A stretch of 64,000 nucleotides of DNA from Paramacrobiotus metropolitanus (Eukaryota; Tardigrada; Eutardigrada; Parachela; Macrobiotidae): NCBI RefSeq assembly GCF_019649055.1, contig NW_026570299.1:248001-312000 (forward strand), given 5' to 3'. A model generated the notes under the pieces. The model saw nothing but the letters and a program-made list of their open reading frames with translations. It did not search any database and was not told where the DNA came from. The position numbers were made by a program, and so were the translations under genes. Within the stretch, counting starts at the first letter, position 1; every line of letters starts with the position of its first letter. Shown piece after piece: positions 21,853 to 32,302 of this stretch.

Positions 21853-22138
21853 CTAATCGGCTCCTTCTGATTTGGCCGAAGGAGAGTATTTAGAATACCA
21901 CCTGATAATAATTTTTTGTATGCAGGCGCTGGTGCCAACTATGCGGACGGGCGGGTAGGCCATAGTAATGGGCTGTTCTCCCGGTAATAATATTTCCCCA
22001 AATACGTACAGTCGGTAGTTCGTAACCACCACAAACCAAGCCGGAACATGCCCTCGCTCTTGGCTGTCTTCGCCTAAAACTGCGCGTCCTGTAAGGCTTT
22101 TATATGGAGCATGACCGTCCATGCCAAAGTTTATGTAT
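21853..22138 (-). CDS. Hypothetical coding exon
   Basis: The minus strand is open for about 95 codons. It starts just after a TAG, with ATG at 22122, and reads 'MDGHAPYKSLTGRAVLGEDS', 'VPAWFVVVTNYRLYVFGEI' and 'PGEQPITMAYPPVRIVGTSA' to a stop at 21853. Alternating hydrophobic residues suggest beta strands. The composition is protein-like, and no copy elsewhere in the window is obvious. Family not recognised. It could be a single exon. Confidence 0.35.
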
Positions 22139-22299
22139 AGCTATCGGGAAAATTCCAACCCACTACTCGAGTAGCATTCACTTCACGATAGAAGCGAAAG
22201 TTATGTTGGGGTATAAAGCATGCTGGTGATGAACCTGGTCCTCTGTTCACTCGTTTCGCCGCGCTATCAACCCGCTTGCCTTCGTGGTGCTGTAAGGTT

Positions 22300-22760
22300 T
22301 CCATGGTGAACTTTTAGCGATGACCGTGGGCAAAACGTGGAATTCTGAATCCCAGATTGTATGCAGGGTAGCAGATTAGCGGTTCGTTTGGGTTTGTGCG
22401 GCAGTTGCGCTGTAGTGTATCTGACAGTGCCACGGGATCTTTTCTTGGTGGAGCAAATACTCCGAATATAATATTATACATTCAGAGTATTCGTTCATAA
22501 ATATTCCGAATGCAAAAAAATAATTCGGCCTCCGCATTTGCAAATGTGCCTAAAGTATATGGTTCTCCGTCTTGCCCATCGGGTGGGACATGGATGCGTT
22601 GCTGCGCCGTATGCATGAGGCTCCGCGCAGATTTTTCCGGTCGGTGCTTACTGGATTGTACGCAAGACAATAAACCGATCTCGATACACCGGTTATGAGA
22701 TGGTTGTTTCGCCTCTGATCGCATAATGCTTTACGCTGACGGAGACCACTTCTAATTTTA
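22300..22760 (+). repeat. Block A, copy 3
   Basis: Begins GTAAGGTTTCCATGGTGAACTTTTAGCGATGACC, matched by 22933-22985. Contains the usual GGTTCGTTTGGGTTTGTGCGG, GGGATCTTTTC and TTCGTTCATAAATATTCCGAATGC. A local hairpin pairs AATACTCCGAAT (22457) with ATTCAGAGTATT (22480). Confidence 0.65.
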
Positions 22761-22929
22761 ATTTGGCGTGATTTTGGCACGGTACTAGCGTAATGCGTAA
22801 TGCAAAGTACAGCATAGCCAAAAGCAAAAGCCATACGAGTACGCTATCTTGGACCTCTGAGTTGCAGTCCAAAACGAAGCGTGCGAAAGCGACGGGGACT
22901 GCGAGTTTCACATGAACCGCACTAGAAAC

Positions 22930-23480
22930 CATGTCGCAAACGTGCGATGTTAAGGTTTCCGTGATGAAAATTTTGCAATGACCTGAGTAAAAAGTGGACT
23001 CCGGGATTCCGGGTGGTGTGCGGTGCAGTAGATAAACGGTTCATTTGGGTTTGTTCGCCAGTTGTGTTGCATCATATCTGGAACAATGTTACGAGCTGCT
23101 TCCTCCGACGAAATATTTCGGTTTCTACCAACAATAAATCTGGAGTATTTGTTCATAAATTTTCCGAAAGCAACTAAATACATCCAGTTTTCGCGTTTGC
23201 AAAAGCCCATAATATATGAATTGCTGCCTTAACCGTCGGCAAACGCAGATAGGCGGTGGCAGTGGTTTTTCCGCATCCAGGGTTTTTTTTTGGCCGTCGC
23301 TTACTGTGTTTTACTTATGTCACTATGGATATATCGATTCCGGTTATGTGATTATGTGATTGTGATTATTAATATTATGTGATTGCATGCTGTGCGCTTT
23401 CTTGATGTTTCTTCAGTGCATGCTTACGAAAGTTGCCTCCAATTCTTTAGACACAGAAAATGCCACAATTTTATAATATA
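22930..23480 (+). repeat. Block A, copy 4 (tandem to copy 3)
   Basis: A second block A starts only about 630 bases after copy 3 with the same lead (AAGGTTTCCGTGATGAA...GCAATGACC). It runs into hairpin B3, so one unit here has a doubled A block. The minus strand is open at 22950-23210 (86 codons, with 'NWRTNPNEP'). Confidence 0.65.
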
Positions 23481-23740
23481 TGCATGGCACAATATTTTTA
23501 TCTCGGCATTTACTGTACAGTAGTTGTTTCGGATCTTTTGCAGCCGGCTTGCATTTTACTTTCGGGAACTGCGTCAACACGTTAATCATTTATTGTCAAA
23601 CTATCAGAATACGTTCTCATTCAAAGCTTCCTTCTACCTTTCGCATATGTTGGAAGTAGCACGATGGCTGTTTGAAATTTGAATCACATTAAGTTGACGC
23701 TCTAGAACTAAATCTATTTATTACGTATGCAGTTAACTTT

Positions 23741-23821
23741 GGTTGAATGAGTTTCCGTGTTGAGCAACATTTAGGAATGACCGATGAGTATTCCAAGTGT
23801 ATGCCCGATACGGAAACCAAC
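23741..23821 (+). ncRNA. Hairpin B3 (subfamily I)
   Basis: 5' arm GTTTCCGTGTTGAGCAACAT, 3' arm GTATGCCCGATACGGAAACC. The loop is shortened (GGAATGACCGATGAGTATTCC). Lead-in TTATTACGTATGCAGTT is present. Confidence 0.55.
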
Positions 23822-24569
23822 TAACGTCCGGTATGTCCATTTGCATACTTTACACCAGTTCAGAATCTTAGTCACTGAATGGGAAGCATAACAAAAAATG
23901 CTACAGACGCGAAAACAGTAGATTTATGCCCTGTTTCTGTTGCTACAAATGAGTATGTGAATGTTAAAAATACTGCGTGATACGTACCTCTGCCGCAATT
24001 TACTCTCTACGGTATTCATTACGACTGCTGCAATATCTATAAAATTAACATGCTATTGCTCAGTAAAAGTTAACAGTAAGAATTCTTCACTGTAAACGTA
24101 TTAAACACAGGTATTTGCCTGTTTGGCAAATACGCAGAGCAGAATTTTGCGGGATGTACGAGGTATCAAATTCGTTTTCGTATCGACACCTTGGCACAGG
24201 TGTTAAATTGTTGACTTTTGTCCTCGCTTGTAATTGTTTGCTACTACAATACTTAATGTTACGTTCGTTTGTACAGTCTGTATAGGCTTGGGCAGAAGTA
24301 TAGGTTCGAAGTGCGAACATAATTATTGACAAATTGCAATGCAATGAACTGTATTACTTCGTAGGCATTTTTGGCGTTAGCTTATCCTTACGCACAACCA
24401 CATTACATTTAAGTGAACCCGGCAATCTGTGATCTTTCTGTGGCATACGAAGCCATAAACAACCATCAACATTACAAAGTAAGACTATATATGTATAAAA
24501 ACATAAACATGGACGTAGAAATAAACATGTACTGTACGTAGTACACTTCACTATTTAAGTTTTTTGCCG

Positions 24570-25330
24570 AAATAGTAGTATGGCGAATACCCATATGGCG
24601 CCGAAATGTCAGTTTTGCCGAAATATTAGGCACACCGAAAAGCGTGTTAAGCGCAACTGCGGAAGGTCTAAGTCCATCTGCACGCCAAGACACATAGTTA
24701 ACTACATCCGTAACAACCGTGACAGAGTAAGGTTAAAAAACCTATGTTTGGGAGAACGGGTAGGCCGATTTCAACGCGGTCAAGTTCGCCCGAACCGCTG
24801 CAACGCCCCGGTGGATGATACGCTATTACCGAGACGATGCGCCTCGAGGGGAAAAAAGGTGGCCGGAAAGGAAAGTTGTTACCATGGGCCTCCATAGACA
24901 TACATGGACAAGTTGTTCCCATGTGCGTAAATGACACGACACGCCTCGGCCAGCGGCTTCGATGCGAACAAAAACAAAATTAATTAATCACCAAAAGCTA
25001 ACGCCGATAAATTGGTTACGGATGTAGTCCTCCGTAAACTGGTTATCTACATCCGTAACCACGTATACACGATTGATAATGTAGCCAATGTTTGGGCGAA
25101 CGGCTGAACCGATTTCAACGCGGCCAAGTGCGTTAAATTCGACTCAACGGCGCGAATGTTCTTACGCAATTGCGCCATCGATACGCCCCAAAAGGGAAGG
25201 AGTAGCCCCAAAAAACAAATTGTTGCCATGGGCCCCCATAGACATACATGGTAAATGCATTGTTTGTTCGCGAACCGTTCGGAAAAACCGAGACAGACCG
25301 CGGCCTTCGGCATCGGCACGTTACAAAGTA
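24570..25330 (+). repeat. Internally duplicated repeat
   Basis: Two diverged copies lie in tandem: about 24690-24905 and 25045-25255. Shared ordered motifs are CTACATCCGTAAC, 'ATGTTTGGG.GAACGG', CCGATTTCAACGCGG and CCATAGACATACATGG. At 25014-25027/25047-25060 is a perfect 14-bp inverted repeat (GGTTACGGATGTAG) around a 19-base spacer. The left edge (24580-24640) carries GCCGAAATGTC words as in the foldback-like elements at 30.0 and 36.4 kb. Confidence 0.6.
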
Positions 25331-25399
25331 TTGAAAATTTAAGATGTGCAAAAATTAATCGCAGTCAATCCCACCACCGTGATCGGTATACCTCATATT

Positions 25400-25680
25400 C
25401 TTTCATATACGATATTTCTTAGATATCTTAGGTTTCTTAGGTTTTTTAGGTTTTCTTAGGTTTCTTAGGTTTTTTAGGTTTCTTAGGTTTTCTGAGGTAT
25501 TCTCAGGATTCTTAGGTATTCTTAGGTATTCTTAGGTATTCTTAGGTTTCTCAGGTTTCTTAAGTTTCTTAGGTTTCTTAGATTCCTGAGTTTCTTTGTT
25601 TTCTTAGGTTTCTTAGGCTTTCTTAGGGTTTCTCAAGATTTCTTAGATTTTCTCTTTCTTAATTTTCGTAGTTTTCTTAG
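25400..25680 (+). repeat. Degenerate TTCTTAGGTT minisatellite
   Basis: About 28 imperfect 10-base units of TTCTTAGGTT type. Related but more degenerate tracts lie at 29745-29990 and 36175-36400. It contains many TTAGG words, but the spacing is irregular, so it is not a telomeric array. Confidence 0.8.
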
Positions 25681-26217
25681 CGGCTGGGACCAATGCAATC
25701 AACCGTTACGAAGTGTGCATTGCGTAACAAACTTGCGCCGCAAAAGTTTGTGTACGGATGTAGATCCCGTAAACTGGTTATATGAATACTAACTACGTAA
25801 CCAGGGTCCTCGACACTTTGCCGTTGTAACCAAATTTCTCCCGTTCCACACATCCCATCTGCACGCTCTAAAGTGCTACAGAATCCTCTCAGTGTCGAGA
25901 GTGTTCCTGCATCATCGGTTTCTGTAGAGCCCAATCCCCACAGTCCAGTGGTCACTCAAAAGCTTGTTACCATGGTGGCCATTAGCTTAGCATGGGCTGT
26001 TTGTAAATCCCCAGATTGTTACTATGTGTTATTATATCGAATTGTCACTGAAATTAGCGAACTGCGAATTAGCAAAAATAACAGGTTCTGCTCACGCCTG
26101 TTTATTTTATTCGTGCCTCCTTAATGTAATAAACATCGTGCCATTATTTAATACATATGCAGTTAACCTTTTTACATGCTCGAAATCCTAAGACATTATT
26201 CATCCGTGCTGGGCTTG

Positions 26218-26250
26218 TAAGTAAGTAAGTCAGTCAGTAAGCAAGTAATT
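26218..26250 (+). repeat. GTAA/GTCA microsatellite
   Basis: A run of GTAAGTAAGTAAGTCAGTCA-type tetranucleotides. Confidence 0.7.
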
Positions 26251-26389
26251 CGGGAACATGACGAGCTGCATTATGTATTTTCACACTTATGAAAGGTGAA
26301 ATTTATGGGCGAGTTTCGATTGTGGTAGGTAAGTACGTATAGACATAACTGCATAAGCACAGCAAGTACTGCACAGTATCACCGTAATT

Positions 26390-26920
26390 TATCGCCGGTC
26401 AGCAAGCTGCTTACCAACCCGTCATCTTGTAGGATCATTGGCGAAAAATTGTAACGTGACATTCGACCGAATGCTTCCACACAAATTAATAATCATTACA
26501 CTTGCTGAATTTGTTCCTATTGACGTGAGAAATAATATTTTGGTTTATCTATGCATAGATACGATCCTCCTGGGCATCCGGACGACAGAAAGTTCCAACG
26601 TTTGCCACTGCTGCCAGAATACAGTATATAACGGACGGCTGTAGTTATTTGCTGTCACGACTTGTGGCGGCATAATGAATTTCTGATGAACCGCCACTGA
26701 GAGCGCAAACAACCAACTGAATATCGACATTATAACAACAGTGTCATGCTGCCACTGCAGTTGGCAGGCTGGACACCAAGGTCATAGAGACCTGAGACAA
26801 TCTGGTGGCATCAGTGCCACTGCACTAAGCCACATTTATGATCGAGACGCTGCTCTGCTCCTCACTATCAAGCCCGTCAAATGGCACCAATCGTGGACAA
26901 CGACATTTAAGTACAGTAAT
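26390..26920 (+). repeat. Block C, copy 4
   Basis: Starts GCCGGTCAGCAAGCTGCTTA (then CCAACC). ACGATCCTCCTGGGCATCCG lies at 26562-26581, and CCCGTCAAATGGCACCAATC near 26875. The right end is diverged (AAGTACAG). Confidence 0.6.
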
Positions 26921-27097
26921 TCTGCAGCTGCCTGTAACAGTTGTTCCGCGTATAATTTCCTAAAAACGGCCGCGTAGAATTACAGTATTACCAGTATAAG
27001 ATAAAGTACAGTCGGTATAAGCGCGCATTGTTGCTCGCATGCTGGTACTGGTTCTTTTTTAAGCTATTTGCGAATGCCTTACGCAAATCGTTTAAAG

Positions 27098-27440
27098 CTA
27101 ATGTGTAATTTGCGTCCGCGAAGTCCAACCAAATGATGTCCACAGAACTCTTTTCAAAGCGCCCGCCCTGAAGGCGGCGCCCTCAACCTTGGCTTTGTCA
27201 GCTTGCATGTACTTTATTTCCAAGTGACGCACTCCGGAATTGGGATGTGTCGCTAAAGCCTTAACACCATTCATAACCATCTGTTCGTAGTCGCACCCAT
27301 ACTTCGCACAACACGCTTGCTTGTTTCTGTGCAGTTATCAGCCTTACATATTCGCTGATGTAGCCTGGTTCCGAATCTTTTTCACGAGATTCCAGTTGTG
27401 CTCGTTCTTTATCTTTTATTTCAATTTCCCTTTCATGTAG
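27098..27440 (-). pseudogene. Charged coiled-coil-like coding remnant
   Basis: Two overlapping minus frames continue one protein sense. The upstream frame (27440 to about 27310) reads 'LHEREIEIKDKERAQLESRE' and 'PGYISEYVRLITAQKQA', a highly charged helix-like stretch. The downstream frame (about 27300-27098) reads 'KYGCDYEQMVMNGVKALATH', 'EIKYMQADKAKVEGAAF' and ends at a stop. One frameshift separates them. Family unknown. A gag-like or structural protein of a mobile element is possible. Confidence 0.45.
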
Positions 27441-27740
27441 TTATTGAGCTTCTGATTGTTATTTCAGTTTCATGTTAATGCAAAATTAAAGTTTTTTTAA
27501 ACGTTCGTTATCAGCGACGGAGTAAAAATCACGTCAAAAAACGTAACGGGTTCCAGTGAACATGGTTTGAATTTTGGATGAACTCAGTAGACTTCCAACG
27601 GCACTTTGATTCGGGCGGATTCACTGGGCAGCCGCCAACCGGGTACCTCTGGCCAACCGGGTACCTGTAGTGCCAACGATGTCTAGCTACCCTACACTGG
27701 AAAAAAACTTATTTTGGCTGCACGTTTCGGTATTCTCTGG

Positions 27741-27971
27741 TCAAGTTCCGTATTCCTGATCCGACTGTCCGCCGACTGATTGGTCGGATTTGCCCACGCC
27801 GCCCCACGGTACTTCCTGCTGACTTAGTTGGGCATAGCTAACATCCAAGACACTGTACGTGCTGTCTGTGTATCTGTTATGCATTTGCAGCAAAAGGTCT
27901 TTGTGATTTCCAATGCAATGAACATTGCGTTGCAAATTTTTTCGGTTTGGAAACATTTTTCTCGCGTTCAT
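27741..27971 (-). CDS. Block E coding exon, C-terminal fragment
   Basis: A 76-codon minus frame with 'NLQRNVHCIGNHKDLLLQMH' followed by NRYTDSTYSVL and a Gly/Gln/Ser-rich tail to the stop. The block at 51806-51930 reads 'NLQQSVYYLGNLKDFMLQMH' then NSYIQQIEAV in the same sense, and 50757-50860 is a third, more diverged copy. Agreement of amino acids between copies on the minus strand supports past coding. The family is not recognised. It lies just downstream (minus sense) of a B hairpin, where block A sits in other units. Confidence 0.45.
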   Translation of the reverse strand: MNARKMFPNRKNLQRNVHCIGNHKDLLLQMHNRYTDSTYSVLDVSYAQLSQQEVPWGGVGKSDQSVGGQSDQEYGT

Positions 27972-28483
27972 GGTTCTTTCTTTGGTTTGTATCTAGGGCG
28001 AGTATTACGTCCTTATTTGGCACTGCTTCAGGAATATTTAGGACCGTGAATGAGAGCCTGTTTGTTTGTTAATGGCCCGGCAGCAATCAGCACAGTAATA
28101 TCAGCACGGATCTATGGCACGAACAGGATCTTCGTAGATAACAACTTGCGATTAAACAAATAACCTATCTAAGCGAGCAGCAAGGAGCATACGTATTATA
28201 CATACACAGAGAGAATACGAATATCATATTAATTGTTCTAGTACGGTACAGTTCTATGGGAACAGGAAATAGGAAACAGTTCTATAGAAAAACATCGTTG
28301 TCTTTTTCAACAAAAACAGAAAAGAGCAGAGAACGAAATGAGAAAAACAAAGAAAGGTCACACACCCGAAAACAGACTTCTTAAGTTCTTAATTGATACT
28401 CAGCCGTATCACTGCGTGACACTCGCTGTTGGCATATAAGTATAACCATACGTACGTAACGCTGACACAATGACGTTAATTTT

Positions 28484-28564
28484 GGTTGGCGTTTCCGTGT
28501 TGGGCATCATTCGGGAACGACTGCAGTGAAGCATTCCCAATGTATGCCCGATACGGAAACCAAC
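28484..28564 (+). ncRNA. Hairpin B4 (subfamily II)
   Basis: The best formed copy. The 5' arm GTTTCCGTGTTGGGCATCAT pairs with the 3' arm through GTATGCCCGATACGGAAACC with two G.U pairs. The inner stem GGGAA/TTCCC closes a ~10-nt loop. Subfamily II has CGGGAACG...GCATTCCC where subfamily I has TAGGAAT...ATTCC. Confidence 0.6.
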
Positions 28565-28786
28565 TAACAACTACAATAATCACCTGTGTATCGTTTCCCG
28601 TAGTGTGAGCTAGATCGCTATCAGCTATCAATAATGCGAATAAAGAAACGTGCCAAGCGCAAAAATTAAGATTAATATATGCGTGTTATTAGAGTAGACT
28701 ACTCTGTGCCCACGACAGCGGCCCGTACCGCCGCCTACCTGGTTGAGTCAAGCTCAAGCACAAATATCTTGATCTTCGCCAACAGC

Positions 28787-28857
28787 GGCGATGGCACAGT
28801 GGCTGTGCCACGTGGATCTCACTCGGTAGCCAGCGGTTCGATTCCGCTCCATCGCCA
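28787..28857 (+). other. tRNA-like sequence (pseudo-tRNA or SINE head)
   Basis: A 7-bp acceptor-like stem (GCGATGG 28788-28794 with CCATCGC 28849-28855) encloses an A-box match TGGCACAGTGG (28792-28802). It also encloses a T arm, AGCGG-TTCGATT-CCGCT, containing the B-box GGTTCGATTCC (28835-28845). A TTTTT tract follows. The middle is a few bases too short and has no good anticodon stem, so a functional tRNA is unlikely. Confidence 0.55.
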
Positions 28858-29639
28858 TTTTTGCGAATGCCTCACGGAACCGCCCTCCTCGCTGAGATCC
28901 CCACGGACAGCCGACTGAGGGCTGACTCTGTAACAGTGTACATTGCTAAACAAATGTTTGAATTTTGGCATCGATACGTTTGATATTAATATGCAAGCGT
29001 TGGGCACAGGTAAATTCCTTGGACATTTTTCCGCATGACTGCAACCACAAACGAAGCACGTACAATATCTACTCTTTTTTTACTCCCGAGTACAAAAATA
29101 ATAATAAGTAAATACTTAGTACGGAAGCCTTCACCTACTGTATATCGCGAAGACGTCCGAAGAAGCAGGCTCTGCCGCTGCCATGGCAGAGGCAAAGAAA
29201 AACCACAAGCACGGGTTTTTACGTGATATTTTTATCTTTGCTTTGTTTTTTGAAACAATGGGTGTATGGGAGAAGGAAGCTAAATGTAAAGGTCACAGCA
29301 CTTGGTAAGATGCTTTTTTGAGCGAACACAATAAAAACGGTGCACTCAGTTTTTGAAGCAGAGAATCAGTATTGCAGCACTGCTATTGCTTTAATGCGGG
29401 GCAATGCTGCCTGTGTACAGGAAACGTTCTGTATCGCTAAGAAGTTGGACGAAGTGTATTACGTACTCAAGTGGTTTACTGTTTGATTTTCTGTTTCACC
29501 AGTGTATATGTAAAAAGTCGAATAAAAGCTCTTTAGTACACCAGAGTTATTACAGTTGTCCGGTAATGTGCTAGCTGTGGCGCATAAATTGAGTGTTTTA
29601 ATTCGATCTGAATTGGCTGATGCCGAATTAAAAGTATCT

Positions 29640-30080
29640 AAAAATGGGCATATGGACATTTCGGCACACGGACATTTTGGGATGCTACTGTTTTCCAAAA
29701 ACTTTCTGTGACGCTTTACCGAAATCATCCCATTAGAATGCTTTCTTTTGCTTTGTTGTATTTCTTAAGATCTTTTGAGTCTATGTAATACTGTTCTTGT
29801 ACTTTCTATGTTTTCGTATTTTTAATAATGTTTTCTTGTGCTTTCGTACGTTTCCGTATGTTTTCTTGTGTTATTTTAATGTTTTCTTAGGTTTTCTTTT
29901 AGATTTTAATTGTTTTCAGCTTGCGTCAGTTTATCAGATTTCTTAAATTGCTTAGGTTTCTGAATTTCTCAAGTATTTCCAAAACTCAGATTTTATGCCG
30001 AAATGGCTGCGTGCCGAAATATCCCTATGCCGAAATGACCGTATGCCGAAGTGTCCTTACGCCGAAATGTACGTACGCCA
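29640..30080 (+). mobile_element. Foldback-like element 1
   Basis: The left end carries CATATGGACATTTCGGCACACGGACATTTTGG (29648-29680). The right end carries the inverse as four to five tandem ~17-bp units of ATGCCGAAATGNCCGT type (29996-30079). Between them is a TTTTCTTAGG/TTTTCTTGTG-like tract. Inverted termini built of short tandem repeats around a simple-sequence core are characteristic of foldback elements. Its right end abuts block C copy 5. Confidence 0.5.
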
Positions 30081-30480
30081 GCTGCTTAGCAACCTTATTT
30101 ACCACTTTATACGATCATATGACGAAAAATACGCGATATTCAGCGCGCATAATCGTGGCATTCGATCTTTGCTTCTACAGACTGTAAAGCGTAAACAACC
30201 TTCATGGGAATTACACTTGCTAAATTTCTTCCTACAGACGGGAAAGATAGCGTTTTGATTTATTGATGCATGAGTACGATCCTCCTGGGCATCCGGACGA
30301 TGAACGTTCAACGTTCGCCACTGCTGTCACATACAGCATAAGGGGCGGCTGTAAGTTAAGTCGGCGCGTCTCGACAAAGACTAGTCCTGCTCACAACCAG
30401 TGTTATCTGGCCCGTCACATGGCACCCAACGTGGACACTGGACAGTAGCAGCGACCTTTAGGTACAGTAATTTTGTGCTA
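30070..30480 (+). repeat. Block C, copy 5
   Basis: AGCTGCTTAGCAACC at 30076-30090, ACGATCCTCCTGGGCATCCG near 30278, CCGTCACATGGCACCCAACG near 30411, and right end GCAGCGACCTTTAGGTACAG. A plus frame with YDPPGHPDD (30263-30448) also occurs as YDPPGLSED at 36.8 kb and DDPPGHPNC at 57.9 kb. Confidence 0.65.
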
Positions 30481-30559
30481 TGTGGTCTGCATGTAAGGGT
30501 TATTCCGTGTAGAATTACTGAAAGATAGCCGGTCTTATTAATCGTAAGTACTGTACAAG

Positions 30560-30700
30560 AAAACGTACAGTCTTCACATGTGCACATTTTTGCTCGGCAT
30601 GCTGGTATTGGCTTTCCTTTTTACTACAGATTCTTTAGTAAAAAAGCCTTCGCTGCACTTTCTACAAACGCTGCATCTGCTGATTTACAATCTCTGATAC
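30560..30700 (+). repeat. Block G, copy 1 (signal-peptide-like reading, start lost)
   Basis: Matches 42630-42730. Shared TGCTCGGCATGCTGGTA. The plus reading 'CTFLLGMLVLAF' corresponds to 'CALLLGMLVLAF' at 42.6 kb, but the ATG codon is missing here. Confidence 0.4.
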
Positions 30701-31293
30701 GGTGTGTAACGAATGCCAATCGGCCATTTTATGCCATGTTTACTTCCGCGCGTCCAGAAATTATTAGCAGATGCGGTCAACGTCAGCGCTAGTTGGTTCT
30801 TGGTGCATCTGTTCTTGGTTCTTGGTGCGCTAGTTTGTTCTTGGTTTGTTTGTTTGCACCTGTATCTGTACTTTAAATTTGTTATTAGAAACGTTGACTG
30901 ATAAATTTAGTTGCACACCTAAAGATAAAAATATTTATCGTTTATTTGTGTTAAAAAATCCACGGCAGTTCTTCCCATGGCAAACTTTTTCCCACTGAAA
31001 ATACTTTTACCCAATTTTGATGCGGTTTTCATTATGTCCGCAGTATCTGTTTTGCAGTTTTTCAACTGTTTCCCGGAATTTCCAATCACTTTAGCTGAAA
31101 CTTGGCACTATGCGTCGCAGACAAACAATTGCGTGCTAATTAAGCCATCCATGACCCCAATTTTTGATTTAAGCAACTTTAGGAGTCCGTTAATGTAAGA
31201 TCTGTATGTAATATGTACTGTAACAGTATGTTGTACCGTACGCCTTTATTGACGGTTCAGGCACGCAACAAGAACGCAACTGAGCTCTGCTGC

Positions 31294-31335
31294 GATTCTT
31301 TACTTTCCATTCTCGAAAATGGAAAGGAAAGAATC
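31294..31335 (+). other. 18-bp stem hairpin
   Basis: GATTCTTTACTTTCCATT pairs with AATGGAAAGGAAAGAATC across a 6-base loop, with one mismatch. The segment after it (TCGTAGCTAGAGAAACAGGA) resembles 40521-40545, so the hairpin is part of a dispersed repeat. No T-run terminator follows. Confidence 0.6.
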
Positions 31336-31499
31336 GTAGCTAGAGAAACAGGATAGAAACAGTTGAAGTTGGGGAAGAGACAAAGTATCAGAGAAGCAGA
31401 AAGAGAAAGAAGCAGAAAGGACAGAACCTCAGAATCTCGAGAATACACTACACTCCTCCCCTTGCCCAAAGCAAGTAAAACACTGAACCATTCCAATCA

Positions 31500-32290
31500 G
31501 AACCATAGACCATCATGGATCGTAAAACATACGACCCATTGAACCATGCATGCTACCAGGAAAATTAGAACCATAGGCAATCGGATCACACTGAATGTGA
31601 ACCCGTTGAATCCGAATCTGACCACTATAGGACGTCGTAGGGTTCCGGCGCCTATCCAGTGACGTAATTAATACCGCCACTTCTTTACGGGGTGGACGGC
31701 GCTCAGGATGCAGCATTGACAGGCAGCTGAAATATGTTTCCTCTATTTCCCGTTAAAAAAATGATTTTACTTATGAAGAGTTCCTTCTTAGTACAAATAC
31801 ACTACCAGTATTATTTATGCAGACGATTTAAAATTTCAATAAACCTTGCATAATTCTTATCCTCGTGCATCTCTTCATCTTTCCAATCCAAAATGTCCAT
31901 CGGACAGGATTTACCACACCCATTTACCCCAACGACAGAAGAGCTTAAGTTTGAGTTTTGGTTTTTTTGGTCCGAAAGGGTTTATGCATGATTATTTATA
32001 TCAAGCATCTGTAACCCAGACCTGATACTAACAAGTAAGCGGTCAGCGCTGCATAGGTAGCAAGTGCCGCCGCCACCGCCGCGCCAAGTATTTTTGGCGT
32101 GCTTCCTACTGATTTGAAATGTCAAATTAATGTTTTGTATTTCGATGTATGGAAACACTGACTCTACTGCCAGCTAATCCAGGTTTTTACACGCGAACAT
32201 CCAACGTACTTCCATAGCAGTCCAGAGACGACCTCTGTAGCTCCAAGGTGGCAAAGAGCGCGGTCGCATGTAATTACCCATTGTCGTTCC
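31500..32290. other. Spacer, no supported gene
   Basis: No recognisable coding, RNA or repeat feature apart from a CCGCC microsatellite-like run near 32067-32085. Confidence 0.5.
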
Positions 32291-32302
32291 TTTCGAGCTT
32301 CC

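Noticed and set aside
25400-25680. Interstitial telomere (TTAGG arrays)
   Set aside because: TTAGG words occur, but the unit is an irregular 10-mer with many variants, and similar tracts vary further at 29.8 and 36.3 kb.
28787-28857. Functional tRNA gene
   Set aside because: The interval between D and T arms is too short and no anticodon stem forms.
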